This document shows positions 47,830-64,000 of a stretch of 64,000 nt of DNA, piece by piece; the first letter of the stretch is position 1, and each line of letters begins with the position of its first letter. The notes below the pieces were generated by a model. It was given only the letters and a program-made list of their open reading frames with translations. It searched no databases and was not told the origin of the DNA. The translations under genes were made by a program, and so were the position numbers. The stretch is from Branchiostoma lanceolatum (Eukaryota > Chordata > Leptocardii > Amphioxiformes > Branchiostomatidae). Location of the stretch: NCBI RefSeq assembly GCF_035083965.1, contig NC_089726.1, forward strand, positions 6,267,501 through 6,331,500, read 5' to 3'.

Positions 47830-49345
47830 GTTCTTTGGTTCACAATAGAATGTCTAAGATGATTGAACTGACTGCATGGATAAGGCAGTCGATTAAAAAT
47901 CAATACCGTTTCTAGACGCAGAAAAGATAGGGTATTGAAGTAGTAGATATTCTTAGCCTTCCCTTTTATTTAGTTGTTTCCTCTGTGACGATTTAAACAT
48001 TTGTGAAAGTATAGCAAAGTAGACACTTGTTCTCTTGGCTGTTTTTGTCGTCGTTGACGACAACAGCGATACGAGGCAGTATGGCATTCGGTAAGATGTA
48101 ATGTTGTTGGCCAGCAGCATTTGGTAGAGTCATGATTTTTTTAAAGCCTCCTCCCACGATTTAGCATGAGCCACATTGCTGACTCACCCACACTCCAAAT
48201 ATTAAATACACATGGAAATAAAGACGTTGGGTCACGTTGCAATTTCGTTGCAAAAAAAAGAGTGATTGAAATTGTCTGGCACTTGATTGGGGGAAGCAAC
48301 AAGATAGAAATTGAATTCTCTCCTGCCAAGAAAGTGACTCTGCAATTTCTTCCTGGTGTGATCATGATTTCGAGAGAGAAATGATTAATTCATGAGTCGA
48401 CTCATGACTGTGTAAACAGAAATTTAGGGTACTCATGAACCCTTTTCCCGACTCGAATTGAGTATCCTCGAAACCATGTCTCAGTCGCTTAGGGGGTGGG
48501 GGGGGGGGGGGTTGGGTCAAGTCGCGTTTTCTTGTGTGTACATTCACGGAGTCGACTCCGAGTGTACTCCCAGTGAGTAGGTCATGATTCAAACTGAGAC
48601 AATGCTGCGGTCGTCACACCACCGGCGCAGCTGGGCGTTCCAAGTCACTTCGCGGCCCCGTGTGTAAACAGACCGCAGTTGAGTCTGACTTCGGCTGAGT
48701 GTGCTCCGAGTGTACGTGGAAACGCGTGTGTTTCGCAGCTGCTCCAACCAGAACAGTGTTCCTGGTTCTGGTCGGAGCAGCTGCTGGCCTCGTGCTGTTG
48801 CCTGAGAAACTGTCTGTGGTGTCTCCTGGTACCACGCCTGAGGGGATGGCCTCAGCCATGCTTGTTAATGATCTCTTCTAGACACCGTGTTAGGTGCTGA
48901 TTACAGGAAGTGTTCGGTACTTGGTGGTTAGGATGTCACGATGTGATCACTCCAGAAGCACAGTGGCGTTAACCTGCAACATACAACATACATCGCTAGT
49001 TCAGCTTGCTGTATCTAGCTGATGATTCATTCATGGCAAGTCTAGTGTGCGTTTGCTTGTGCTCATTAGGAAACATTATTTTTCTGTTGAAGTTGACAAT
49101 TATGATCAGACCCGGAGGAAATGGACGAATCACTTTCTTGGTAAAAAAAACAACTTAATATCTAGGTAATTGTTTCTTTGCATCAAGTGCCAGACAATTT
49201 CAATCACTATTGCATTTTGGGTAATTTCAATATGAACCATCACGGTGACTTTAATGTATGTATGTATTCCTAATGTGTAGTGTGTGGATGAGTCAGCACT
49301 GCTGAACACGCTGCTTCATGGGGGTGGTGTTTTGATTATGACTTA
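47830..49345. other. Gene-poor stretch with dispersed repeat fragments
   Basis: The phrase AAGTGCCAGACAATTTCAAT occurs near 49,185, inverted near 48,268-48,290, and diverged near 58,108. GAGTCGACTC palindromes lie at about 48,395 and 48,550, and a G-run at 48,491-48,512. A 60-codon frame ending at 48,881 has a hydrophobic segment (TVFLVLVGAAAGLVLL) but could not be joined to other exons. Confidence 0.4.
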
Positions 49346-49447
49346 ACACACACACGCGCGCACGCACACAAACACACACACACGCACATTCACAAAGAGG
49401 CACACAGACACACACAGACATGCACACACACAAACACACACACGCAC
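49346..49447. repeat. (CA)n-rich microsatellite
   Basis: Interrupted CACACGCACA-type repeat of about 100 bp. Confidence 0.9.
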
Positions 49448-49794
49448 ACACAAATCATGATGAGAAGCAAGACGTCTGTGCGAATTGTCTTTATTTGGGA
49501 CAGTTGAAGATCTACAACTTTGACACAGACAACATCCCGGTAAAATCAGGCCATCAGCCATTGATAACTTCGCTTATTGACCATAAATCTTACAACTATC
49601 AACTACAACATCTTTAGTAATATCAGTTCTTGATTAGACTTAAAATGCATGGCAACATCTTGACATCGAGAACACGACTTGGGCAATCCTAACAAAGCTT
49701 AAGCAGAGGCTGCCGTTAGCCATTGATTATGTCTATCTCAAATACAAGACTACGACAAGTCTCCACAACATCGATCAGCTCTACGCCATTTCAC

Positions 49795-50590
49795 TACTGA
49801 TTAACGGCTGAACTTGAACTAGAGTTGTCAACAACGTTTCCTACCATCTCACGTACATTTGTCATTCAACGCATCATTAAACAATCTTACTTATGTAGTG
49901 ACAGGATAAAACAATGGTCCCCTTGATCTATCATTTTCATTTGTACTCCATTTTCTTTATTGATTCGCGGCTGATCTTGAACCAACACGTCAACCAACAT
50001 GTCAACAACGATTCCTACCATCTCACGTATACGTAACGTTCAACACACCGAAGAGAGTTAGATTTTACTTTATAATGACAGGTGGAAACAATGGTCCACT
50101 TAAGTTACAAACCGTACATGGTAAACACATACACCTATGTAGCACTTACTGCAGTGCGAAGATAAAAACTAAAACTGCCGCTAGGACACTGGCTTGCTCA
50201 CGCCAATGAAGGATAGACCATGTATGACAGAATCTAACAATAGTCTCCTTAAATTATAAACCATCCAAGGCAAACACATACAAATCTACCAATACCATTT
50301 TTGCAAAAACGGAATTAAGCAAATAGGTTTGCTTACTGATTAGCGGCTGAACTTGAACCAAAGTTGTCAACAACAATCTCACATGTACTTGACGTCAACA
50401 CATTGTCAAACATCATACAGAATCTCATTAAATTCTACATAATATATAGTGACAGGATCAAACAATGGTTTCCTTCAGGTACAAACCATCCATGGCAAAC
50501 ATAAACAGATCTACAAACGCAGTACTGACCTTATTGCGGAAATGAGAACTAAAACTTTCCCTAGGACATAGGTTTGCTCATTTCTTATCA
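49795..50590. repeat. Long-period degenerate tandem repeat, about three copies
   Basis: The ordered phrases CGGCTGA.CTTGAACCAA, GTCAACAAC, CATCTCAC, AGTGACAGG and AAACAATGGT recur from about 49,800, 49,970 and 50,340. The later parts add AAACCATCCATGGCAAACAT and GAGAACTAAAACT. Copies are of unequal length and diverged. Confidence 0.65.
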
Positions 50591-50935
50591 TAGTTCAATC
50601 TGTTCGCTTACGTTCGGGAGAGGCATACACATATATTCAAGCTATAGACTAGGAGTTTCTTGTTGAATGTGCAGATCAGGTACTGCTACAAAATATATTA
50701 CAACAAAAGAAAGTAGGCTCCACCTCTGAGCATCGCCAAAAAACATCTGCAGACTTGACTCATTACAGAAATGCTTCATAATTGTAAAGCTAAACTCAAG
50801 TGCTTGATGTATGTGATAACTGCACCGATGTGTGTAACCCTATAAATGCATGAACCCAAATTACGACACACACTTACTGCGTGATAACAAAGTTATCAAC
50901 TACACAACAAGTACTATGACCTAGCTAACGTTTTG

Positions 50936-51822
50936 GTGACCGTCTGTCACGTTCCTCGGGGCAATGATTACTGGATCTACTTTGCACTGCAGCTAGGGGT
51001 CGCTGCTATATCATGCCAGTTGATGGTTTCTTTGTACCTGTCAGTAGTGTTATAGGCGGTGAAGTTCTTTTTAAAATCAGTCAGTATCGATTGTTACTTT
51101 TTATCATAGCAACACATCGTCTGATGTTGTTAGAATTTTAAAACCGTTTGTAATCAAGTATCAATGTTCATGAATTAGGAACCATGTATCATTGTTTAAG
51201 CAATTTTATGTAACTGTTAAGTCAATGGCAAAGCATGTAAGTATTGGCGTAATCCATGTGGATATTTTTGTTTGATATCAATGTCACATGTAATGCCAAT
51301 CAGAAGAAAGCTGAGTCTGAATCTGAATCTTGTCTTGTATCATGAACCGTGATGAGAGGGATATAAACTCAGTCACGCTTAGGACCACATTCTTCACATT
51401 GCATCCGCGACACCTAGCTGCAGTAAGAGGTAGATTCATTGCCCTGACGGTCACCGAAACGTCGGCTAGGTAAAACACTTGGTTGTATGCAATGAACTTA
51501 CAACCTTATCCTGTTATCCTGTTGGGTCGTGTGGCGTAACGGCAGGGTGTTCGGCCCAGAACCAAGAGGTCCTGAGTTCGAATCCCCCTGACGCCACCGA
51601 TGTTGTGCCCTTGGGAAAGGGACTTTACACGACTTTCCTCACTTCGCCCAGGTGTATAAAAAAATGAGTATGTTGTTATCTGTACGCGGCACTGTTGATA
51701 TAAGTTATAAAAACTTGAGTGCAGTGCCACGTCGTCCTTGTCTGTCAAAAAAAACCGAAGTAGAAGAAAAACAAACTTTGTTATCCAGCGAGTTACCAAC
51801 ATGGTGAACCTATTCACGGACT
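50936..51822 (+). mobile_element. Penelope-like element remnant, split by a SINE
   Basis: The plus strand at about 51,342 reads ATGAACCGTGATGAGAGGG, the MNRDE end of a Penelope ORF. Then come CGACACCTAGCTGCAGT, GACGGTCACCGAAACGTCGG and, after the SINE, TTACCAACATGGTGAACC. The left part (50,936-51,010) is an inverted copy of the tail (GGTGACCGTCTGTCAC). Confidence 0.65.
51520..51778 (+). mobile_element. tRNA-derived SINE inserted in the Penelope remnant
   Basis: The head has pol III box A-like TGGCGTAACGG and box B-like GGTCCTGAGTTCGAATCC. It is followed by a SINE body with TGCCCTTGGGAAAGGGAC and TTTCCTCACTTCGCCCAGG, and an A-rich end. TGTTATCC flanks it at 51,512-51,519 and 51,779-51,786. 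Removing it rejoins the Penelope tail. The cloverleaf is degenerate, so it is not a functional tRNA gene. Confidence 0.8.
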
Positions 51823-51824
51823 CA

Positions 51825-57597
<5,773 letters not shown>

Positions 57598-57839
57598 GTC
57601 AGCTGTCAGTCCGTTTTCAGCTGCAGCAAAACATCTTAAAACATTTTTATCAACATCGTCGTATTCTAGCCTTTCTGCAACTTGGAGGCTGTCTGTGATC
57701 AAAACCCACGGCACTTGTTCCGAAAATCAGCATCGGAAAGATATGGAACCTGACTTTGAAACATCTATTATAAGTGTATCTATGAATAAGCATGTACACT
57801 GCGTTTTTTTTATTTCTAGATAGAGCAGTTGGGACCAGA

Positions 57840-58689
57840 CCAGTGATTATGGAGGGGGTAACAGGCGAAAAAAAATGCTAAAAAAAATTTTGATGATGTT
57901 AAAATTGCCTACACGTCATGTTTAAACTAATCAACATCGAGTTTGTATCGTTTGTAACCTAGTTGATTTTTTATATCACAGTATTTTGTTGTTGTTCACC
58001 CGTACTCTCTCACCCCAACAAATCAACTTTCTACCTTGACCACCCCCACTAGCAACATTACCGAGTCCAATTTCTAATTGTGGATCCATTCAGTTTCACT
58101 CACTCATCACCGAGTACCAGACAATTTCAATTACTGCTTTTACGGTTGCACGTGGCTGCTACAATTGCCACCTCCGGCGTGGGTGTGAAATGTGAATGAA
58201 AACATTAAAATGAATGATAAACATTTAGTATATGGTCACAGTAGGAAATACAATCATCAATGGCAGAAACTTCCTGACTCCTGAATCATCATTGTGTCAA
58301 TCATTTCTTCACGAGAACTTCGCTATTCTTTCACCCATTTTCAAATCAAACAGCACATGTTGGTTAAGTAGCTATAGATAAAAGTCACAACACTTACTTT
58401 AGTATAGTAGTTAATTACGGTGGGTGATGTTGGATGTCGCACTATCTTGTTATACTATGTTATCATTGTTATTGTTTATTCATAAGTTTATTTCGTTCTT
58501 TGCATGTGGTGCTGTCAGAATGAGTTCTCACCTCAAGTGAAGCGCCACGTTGTCTTTTTCTTTGGTCAAGTGCAATGAAACAAAAACTCACACAGCACTG
58601 TGACGCCTGAATAAAGGAAGCCAGTTACAATTGCAATCGAGTTCCTTTTTGAGATGATATTTAGCCAAATATCTAAAACATTTACTGCA
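57840..58689. other. Upstream flank of the NHL-repeat gene
   Basis: No gene seen. A short phrase GAAGCGCCACGTTGTCTTT near 58,541 resembles the GTGCCACGTCGTCCTTG end of the SINE at 51.7 kb and may be a SINE tail. Confidence 0.35.
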
Positions 58690-58935
58690 AATAAAGCAAT
58701 AAAAACAGGCAACCTGATGTGCACCTACCTTACATAAAAAAAGGTCCAAATATACTTTCAACCAACCACAAGCCGCAAAGCAAATATCTTGTTCGAGTGT
58801 TCAATTTCTACTCTTAATGAAAGTGCGGAAATGGCGTTCCCAATTATTTTCATAGACAATTGATGGAGTTTATTATAAAAAAGGCATAATTACTCTACAC
58901 TCACGTGTACAATCATATGACAACCATAGGATATG
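58690..58935 (+). pseudogene. Broken copy of the 47.5-47.8 kb fragment
   Basis: The plus strand matches the minus strand of 47,818-47,570 (ATACTTTCAACCAACCACAAG, CATAGACAATT, ACACTCACGTGTAC). A 5-bp deletion and in-frame stops (TTCTACTCTTAATGA) destroy the reading frame. Confidence 0.55.
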
Positions 58936-59852
58936 GCAAGAGATACATTCAGTGCAAAAACTTTTATTGTGATTATTTAAAAAATACAAATCAATCAAGA
59001 CCGAAGATATATATTTCATTACTCATGAAGGCAGGAGCTGACGTCATGGGGAAGGTTTCATCTTCACAACTAGAAGATTTTCTTAACGAGGCCATTTTTA
59101 TCTGCGCTTAATTTGTTTTATTTGCATTTATTTGAAAATCGCTACTTCGTCATGCAATTTTGCGTAATATTCTTTTATAAATAAGAGGCATCTCTCTCTC
59201 TTGTACACACAATAGTACATGTGCCTTAGGTCCTTGTTTCTCATTCAACACATAAAAAGCTGAAATCCCCTTGGATAGCCTCCCATTCTCTGTCACTTAA
59301 CAAAGCTGCAATCCCCCCTGCAGACCCGCGTGTTGCTGTCACGGTGGTAAAAGAGCGCTGGTCCTGCGCCTCCCACAATGACGACGTCTAAAACGGCTTT
59401 AGCAAAGAAATCAATATAATATTTCTAAGCGCTGGCAATTAACGAAAGTCTGGTCTAAAACCAAGCCCAAGGCAAACCTATAACTTCACATACATTTTGC
59501 AGTTGGAGATCATATATTTATCCTATGGGAAAGGATATTCTCGGCCACTGCTGTATGATACAATAGAAGTACATGTATACTTGAAGTGTGTTTCCTGTAT
59601 TAATAAACGTTCATTAACGCTACGAGGAGACAACAAATACGCCCCTTGTATTTTCTATGTCCATAAAGTTCTCTCAAATTTGAAATGTCAAATTTCCGAT
59701 ACGCTTATGTCATCTTCGGTGAAGGGTTTACACATATCAGAAAAACCAAGTAAAGACCCAAACTTATCGTACCCGCCCAAACGCGCATCAAAGTATGGTG
59801 AATGGAAGATAAGGGAATATGTATGAATAGTTTCATCGTGTTGGTGAGTCAC
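58936..59852. other. Stretch without a recognised gene
   Basis: An ORF of 109 codons at 59,497-59,826 has no recognisable domain or splice context. Nothing else noted. Confidence 0.4.
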
Positions 59853-61243
59853 TTAAATTCTTTTTACACAACCAAGTGTCTTTTTACCTATAGCTGACGT
59901 TTCTGTGACCGCCGCTTCGTGCTGGTTTTACCGCTATACGAAGTTGAACCGGTCAGGATTGCCCTGAGGAATTTGAAAGACTGTCACCAAAAAGTTGGCT
60001 AGGTGAAAAAACACTTGGCTGTGTACAAAAAGTATATGTCATCCAGATGTGAATATACGCATGGAAAATACAAGACGTTACAGGCACTAAATTGTACTCG
60101 AGATCTTTCATAAACTTTTTGTAATGGTCCATGTCTGTAGAATACACTCATACCTTTTGATTAATGATCACTTTGATCGGCCGAACACAAAATGAGAAAT
60201 AGGTTTTTTGGTAAAGCCATGTCCTCGAGCCTCAAAATGTCTTTTTTTAATTAAAAGCTGTAAGGAGACAACATACAACCACGTTTCTAATATTCAGTAC
60301 GTTTATTCAACTGGAAAGGTTCGACATGCAGGTATTCGGAATGAAGACGACAGAGTTTACCGAGCACTTCAGCGGAGTGCAGCTTTTCTGGAACAACACG
60401 GGCAAGCAAGTGGCACCATCTGTCCTTGTAGACTCAATATCCACACGTTACGTGCACGTTAAAGATACATACTTTGAGAATGACGTTGCTGATATGAATA
60501 AAAATGCCACGCCTGGTCTTCTCCCTACAATTGTACATAATAGCACGTACTGTTTTTTATTGCAAGATAGACTTTTAGTCCATGAGGACCTGAACACTCG
60601 CCTTTTGATACTTGTTGTCTTACTAGCAACATGTGGTGATGCATTCGTAAGATGCAGTTTGATGTGATAACAATTGATGAGAGGCACCGGTCACCGAAAC
60701 ATCACCGAAACGTTGGTTGTGCATGAAAATACTTTGTCATCCACAAGTGACTATGGATGAAAATACAAGACGTTGCAGATATACTAACTTGTACTCGGAA
60801 CCTTTGATAGATACACTTTATGTGATGATCAAGGTTGGTAGAATACACTCAAAACTTTTGATTAATCATCACGAACATAAATTGAAGAAATGTTTTTCTG
60901 GTAAATCCATTTCCTCAACATTATTAAAAGTTGTAAGGAGATAACATACAGCAACGTTTCTAATAATATTCAGGTTGTTTTTCAACTGGAAAGGTTCGAC
61001 GTGCAGGTATTCTAAATGAAGACGACAGAGTTTACCGAACACTTCGGTGGAGTGCAGTTTTTCTGGAAAAAGAACGGGCAAGCAAGTCTCACCATCTGTC
61101 CTTGTAGAAAAGATAAATACCTCAAAATAGAATGACGTTGCTGACATGAATAAAATGCTACGTCTGGTCTTCACCCAACAGTTGTAGATAAGAGCATGTA
61201 CCGCTTTAAGACAAGATAGACTGTTGTTTTTAGTCCAGTGGCC
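59853..61243. repeat. Tandem duplication (two units of about 0.6-0.7 kb) joined to Penelope-like ends
   Basis: Unit 1 (about 59,940-60,680) and unit 2 (60,681-61,243) share, in order: CACC(A/G)AAA.(A/C)GTTGG, AAATACAAGACGTT, AGAATACACTCA, GTAAGGAGA, CAACTGGAAAGGTTCGAC, GAAGACGACAGAGTTTACCG and ACGGGCAAGCAAGT. Unit 1 keeps a 113-codon frame (60,326-60,667) but unit 2 has stops and indels. The left edge has the ACACAACCAAGTG / CTGACGTTTCTGTGACCG text of a Penelope tail. Confidence 0.65.
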
Positions 61244-61251
61244 GGGACCAG

Positions 61252-61395
<144 letters not shown>

Positions 61396-61646
61396 GAAGA
61401 TGCAGTTCTGTATGGCACGCCGCTGCATGTTCAGAAACATTTTAGCTGACATACCAAAACGTGAACAGAAGCTGTCTGCAAGATGCTTCAACGGAAACTC
61501 TTAGTCGATCAATGGCGTAAGTCAGGAAATGAAATAAAGCTGCATACGCGGTTAGAACACCTTTTTTTAAAGTGGTAAGCAATCATAATATGCTCGCTAT
61601 GAAAATAGCACTGACATTTTGCACATGGTTTGACACTTGAGATTGC

Positions 61647-61654
61647 TATATAAG
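61647..61654 (+). promoter_or_regulatory. TATA box of the signal-peptide gene
   Basis: TATATAAG lies about 30 bp upstream of a pyrimidine-rich stretch (TTTCCCCCAACAG) that could be the start site. It is followed at 61,728 by a strong donor (GGCGAG then GTAAGA). This defines an untranslated first exon of about 50 bp. Confidence 0.45.
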
Positions 61655-62146
61655 ATTGCTATTTCCCCCAACAGCAGGAGGTTCGGTGAGAGCCAGGCGT
61701 CGGTGTGATCAGTGTTCGAGCCGGCGAGGTAAGACACGTTGTTCATACTTTTTGAGTTTGCAACTGCTTCAACTGTTAAAACCTGTCCAAATACTGTTGA
61801 AAACAGTGCCTTGTTGCAATAATTTAATCGTTCACAGGACCACAGAAACCTGTTTTTACGGCGTTTGTATTCTTGCTGCATTGTATCTTGAAAATAAAGT
61901 CCTGCGTATAGTAGGCGTTCTAGGAGTAAACGATCCTTTATCAGACATGAAATAAAATGTGCTGGAGTAGCTTGTACATATTTGTGAACTGCGAACATAT
62001 TTGCTCTTTTCCTCAATTCAAAGGGGTCGTGAACAGCAGATACTATTTTTTTAACGCAAAGACGCGTGTCATAACGTTACTTGGATGTGTAATTTTCATC
62101 GACGATTCATTGATATCTTTTGTTTGTTCTTTTGTGACTTCTTCAG

Positions 62147-62243
62147 GTGGATATGACAGCATTCAAGCTCCTTGTGCTGCTGGTGCCCCTGTTCCTCGTG
62201 GGTACAGGTTTGGCCTCAGCTGACGACTTGGAGAAAACTCCAG
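62147..62243 (+). CDS. First coding exon of a secreted or membrane protein (partial)
   Basis: After an acceptor (CTTCTTCAG, ending 62,146), the ATG at 62,153 opens MTAFKLLVLLVPLFLVG, a clear hydrophobic signal peptide. LASADDLEKTP follows, then a donor (CCAG then GTAAGA) at 62,244, phase 1. With the TATA box and 5' UTR exon upstream (about 61,675-61,728) this looks like the start of a real gene. No later exon could be joined before the window ends, so the product is unknown. Confidence 0.6.
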
Positions 62244-64000
62244 GTAAGAAATTTGAATATCGTTCAATCAGTTGGATTATTGCATGATAGCTAGGTCAGT
62301 TAAGCAGTAGCACAGAAAGGTAATTCCAACATGCAGGGCCGTGGCATTATAGGTCAATACAAATAGTCCTCATGAACATAATGCATACTATCGAGGGTCA
62401 TGAATTAACAACAAGGGGGACATTGACAAAAGCTGTTTTGCAGTATTCGCTTCAAGCCTGATAGTTTAGTATAACGTTAGTTCACCGGGGTTTTACGAAT
62501 AAGCGTTAATTGAAATCAATCTGGCAGAACAATAAACCATCTTTTTTTCCTGCTATTTCGTCGATATGATAGAATACCTTTGTCACTTGTGCTATTTTAT
62601 TTTTTTCAACCTCTATTTAACCTTGAAAGTATACAATATACGCTCATTCGGCCGGGGCCGTTTTTCAAGAGTTCAAAGGAGGAGGTCAGGGGTCCTTTTA
62701 ACATATCATCGGAAAATATAACAAAAGTCGTTTTACAAAGATAACGTTACAATCAGTATTCCATAAAAATAAGTCTACGATATAACATCATTTCCATATT
62801 CGGTATTCATAGTCAGTCCATAGTTACTCGTCGCAACATATTTTGTCTCTAGTCGTGCTGATACCATACTATGGACATTTGAAACTACCGTCCGTCGCAC
62901 TCAGAATGAACGTGCACTCGGACGAGGGCTAACATTTTTCTGGGAGAGAAGATTCGCCATGATTATCTTGCCGTTGATTACCTATCATACAACAGCTACT
63001 GTTCCTTCCTTTGCTTGAAGAGAGTGCTAAGGATATAAACGTGTCCAAACGCGTTTTTGATGATTGATCACACTTCGAGTCCATTTGCAGGTTAGCAAAA
63101 GAGATTCTCATAAGTTGGCTTGTAAATAATTGTGTTTAGCTGGAAGCGGATGTGACATTTGTCTTATAAACCAGCGAACAACCATGTAGTACAATTCTCC
63201 CATGACGCCCTCGAACTGTTTCAATAATGGACCGAGAGTTTTTGGCGTCGTCATCTTCGACTCTATGGTTATCAAAGCTTTTCTGAATACTTAAGTCTGC
63301 CAAGTTTGCATTCCTGGTGGTATTACTGATGTTACATCTAGCACATATCCCTTAACACCCCGTTTTTTTAAATCCCTGTTTTATATTACCCTGCGGTTTT
63401 TGATATGTGAAATAACATTAAGTCCGATTGGCAAAAATACTAGGAATTTTACAGTAGTGGTTGCAGTTTCGTGCTCGGTCCATCTCCTGAGTCCTATCTT
63501 GGCCATTTTTTGTCATTCAGTGTAGGAGTCAAGGTCTGATTTTGTGTCCTCCGGTTTGCTAGATTTTCCAAGATTAGTTTGCCCGGGTCGACTATGCGTT
63601 CTGATTTAGTCGAGTTACGTCACAGTTTTTGTGCGCACCGTAACCTATTACGAGCTCGCTACAGCAAACGTCTGCTCGGCCGCCCGTTAAACGGTCATGA
63701 CACACTACGGTCGGAGTTTGACAGCGATATCCTTCAAGTAACTTGAAAGGAGAACCGCTTCCTTCCGTGTTGAAGTACTGCTGGTTTGAGCAAATTGTGA
63801 AGTTGGTGAAGTTGGTTGTGTGACTGTGCTTATATATTGATTGTTTACTGCGTATATTGCTTGTTTGTATTGGACAGTCCAGATGCTGTTACTTATTATG
63901 TTTAGCCATACCTAGTATGGCTCAACATATTGTTTTTACTCATGTTTCTTCTTCTCCTTCTTCTTCTTCTTCTTCTCCTGTCAAATCTTCAAATCGATTC
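62244..64000. other. Presumed first coding intron and unassigned sequence
   Basis: No further exon, domain or mobile element recognised. A (TTC)n run lies at about 63,946-63,980. Confidence 0.4.

Noticed and set aside
48726-48881. Terminal exon with a membrane helix (acceptor TTTCGCAG, 50 codons)
   Set aside because: Only one plausible splice site and a hydrophobic run. No other exon could be joined on the plus strand, and it is near simple repeats.
51520-51600. Possible tRNA gene (box A and box B present)
   Set aside because: The cloverleaf stems do not pair properly, and a SINE body, A-rich end and flanking duplication follow. Called as a SINE.

Overview
The window reads as animal genomic DNA from an amphioxus (Branchiostoma), by inference. 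Genes are interrupted by GT..AG introns and microsatellites are common. Penelope-like, LINE, SINE and MITE remnants are dense. One gene has an architecture I associate with lancelets: a long cytoplasmic region with NPMY/QPYA motifs, a single membrane helix and an NHL propeller. I ran no database search, so the species call rests on gene families and repeat character.

Layout. About 0.9-7.5 kb (minus): a six-exon EgtD-like SAM methyltransferase gene whose introns hold many mobile-element remnants. About 8-11 kb: repeats, no gene seen. 11,066-20,202: an 8,685-bp foldback element. Its arms are inverted arrays of 69-70 bp palindromic repeats plus a roughly 400-bp module, around a middle with no convincing ORF. 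It lies between two 226-bp direct repeats that I read as identical. 23.1-27.3 kb (minus): a second six-exon EgtD-like paralogue with the same exon phases. 30.5-45.9 kb (plus): a complete 37-exon polycystin-1-family gene (signal peptide, REJ, GAIN/GPS, PLAT, polycystin channel), 2,187 aa as modelled. 46-51 kb: gene-poor, with microsatellites and a tandem repeat. 51.8-57.6 kb (minus): the six-exon membrane-anchored NHL-repeat gene, 852 aa as modelled. 58-61.4 kb: a degenerate gene fragment, a Penelope-related tandem duplication and a tetranucleotide microsatellite. From 61.6 kb (plus): the TATA box, 5' UTR exon and signal-peptide exon of a gene that runs out of the window or whose later exons I could not find.

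The exon models were built by hand from splice sites and reading phase. For the four complete models every junction keeps frame and the total is divisible by three, but internal joins are predictions. The genes do not form a pathway. The two methyltransferases are a tandem duplication now separated by the foldback element. The polycystin-like and NHL proteins are both surface proteins but share no visible link.
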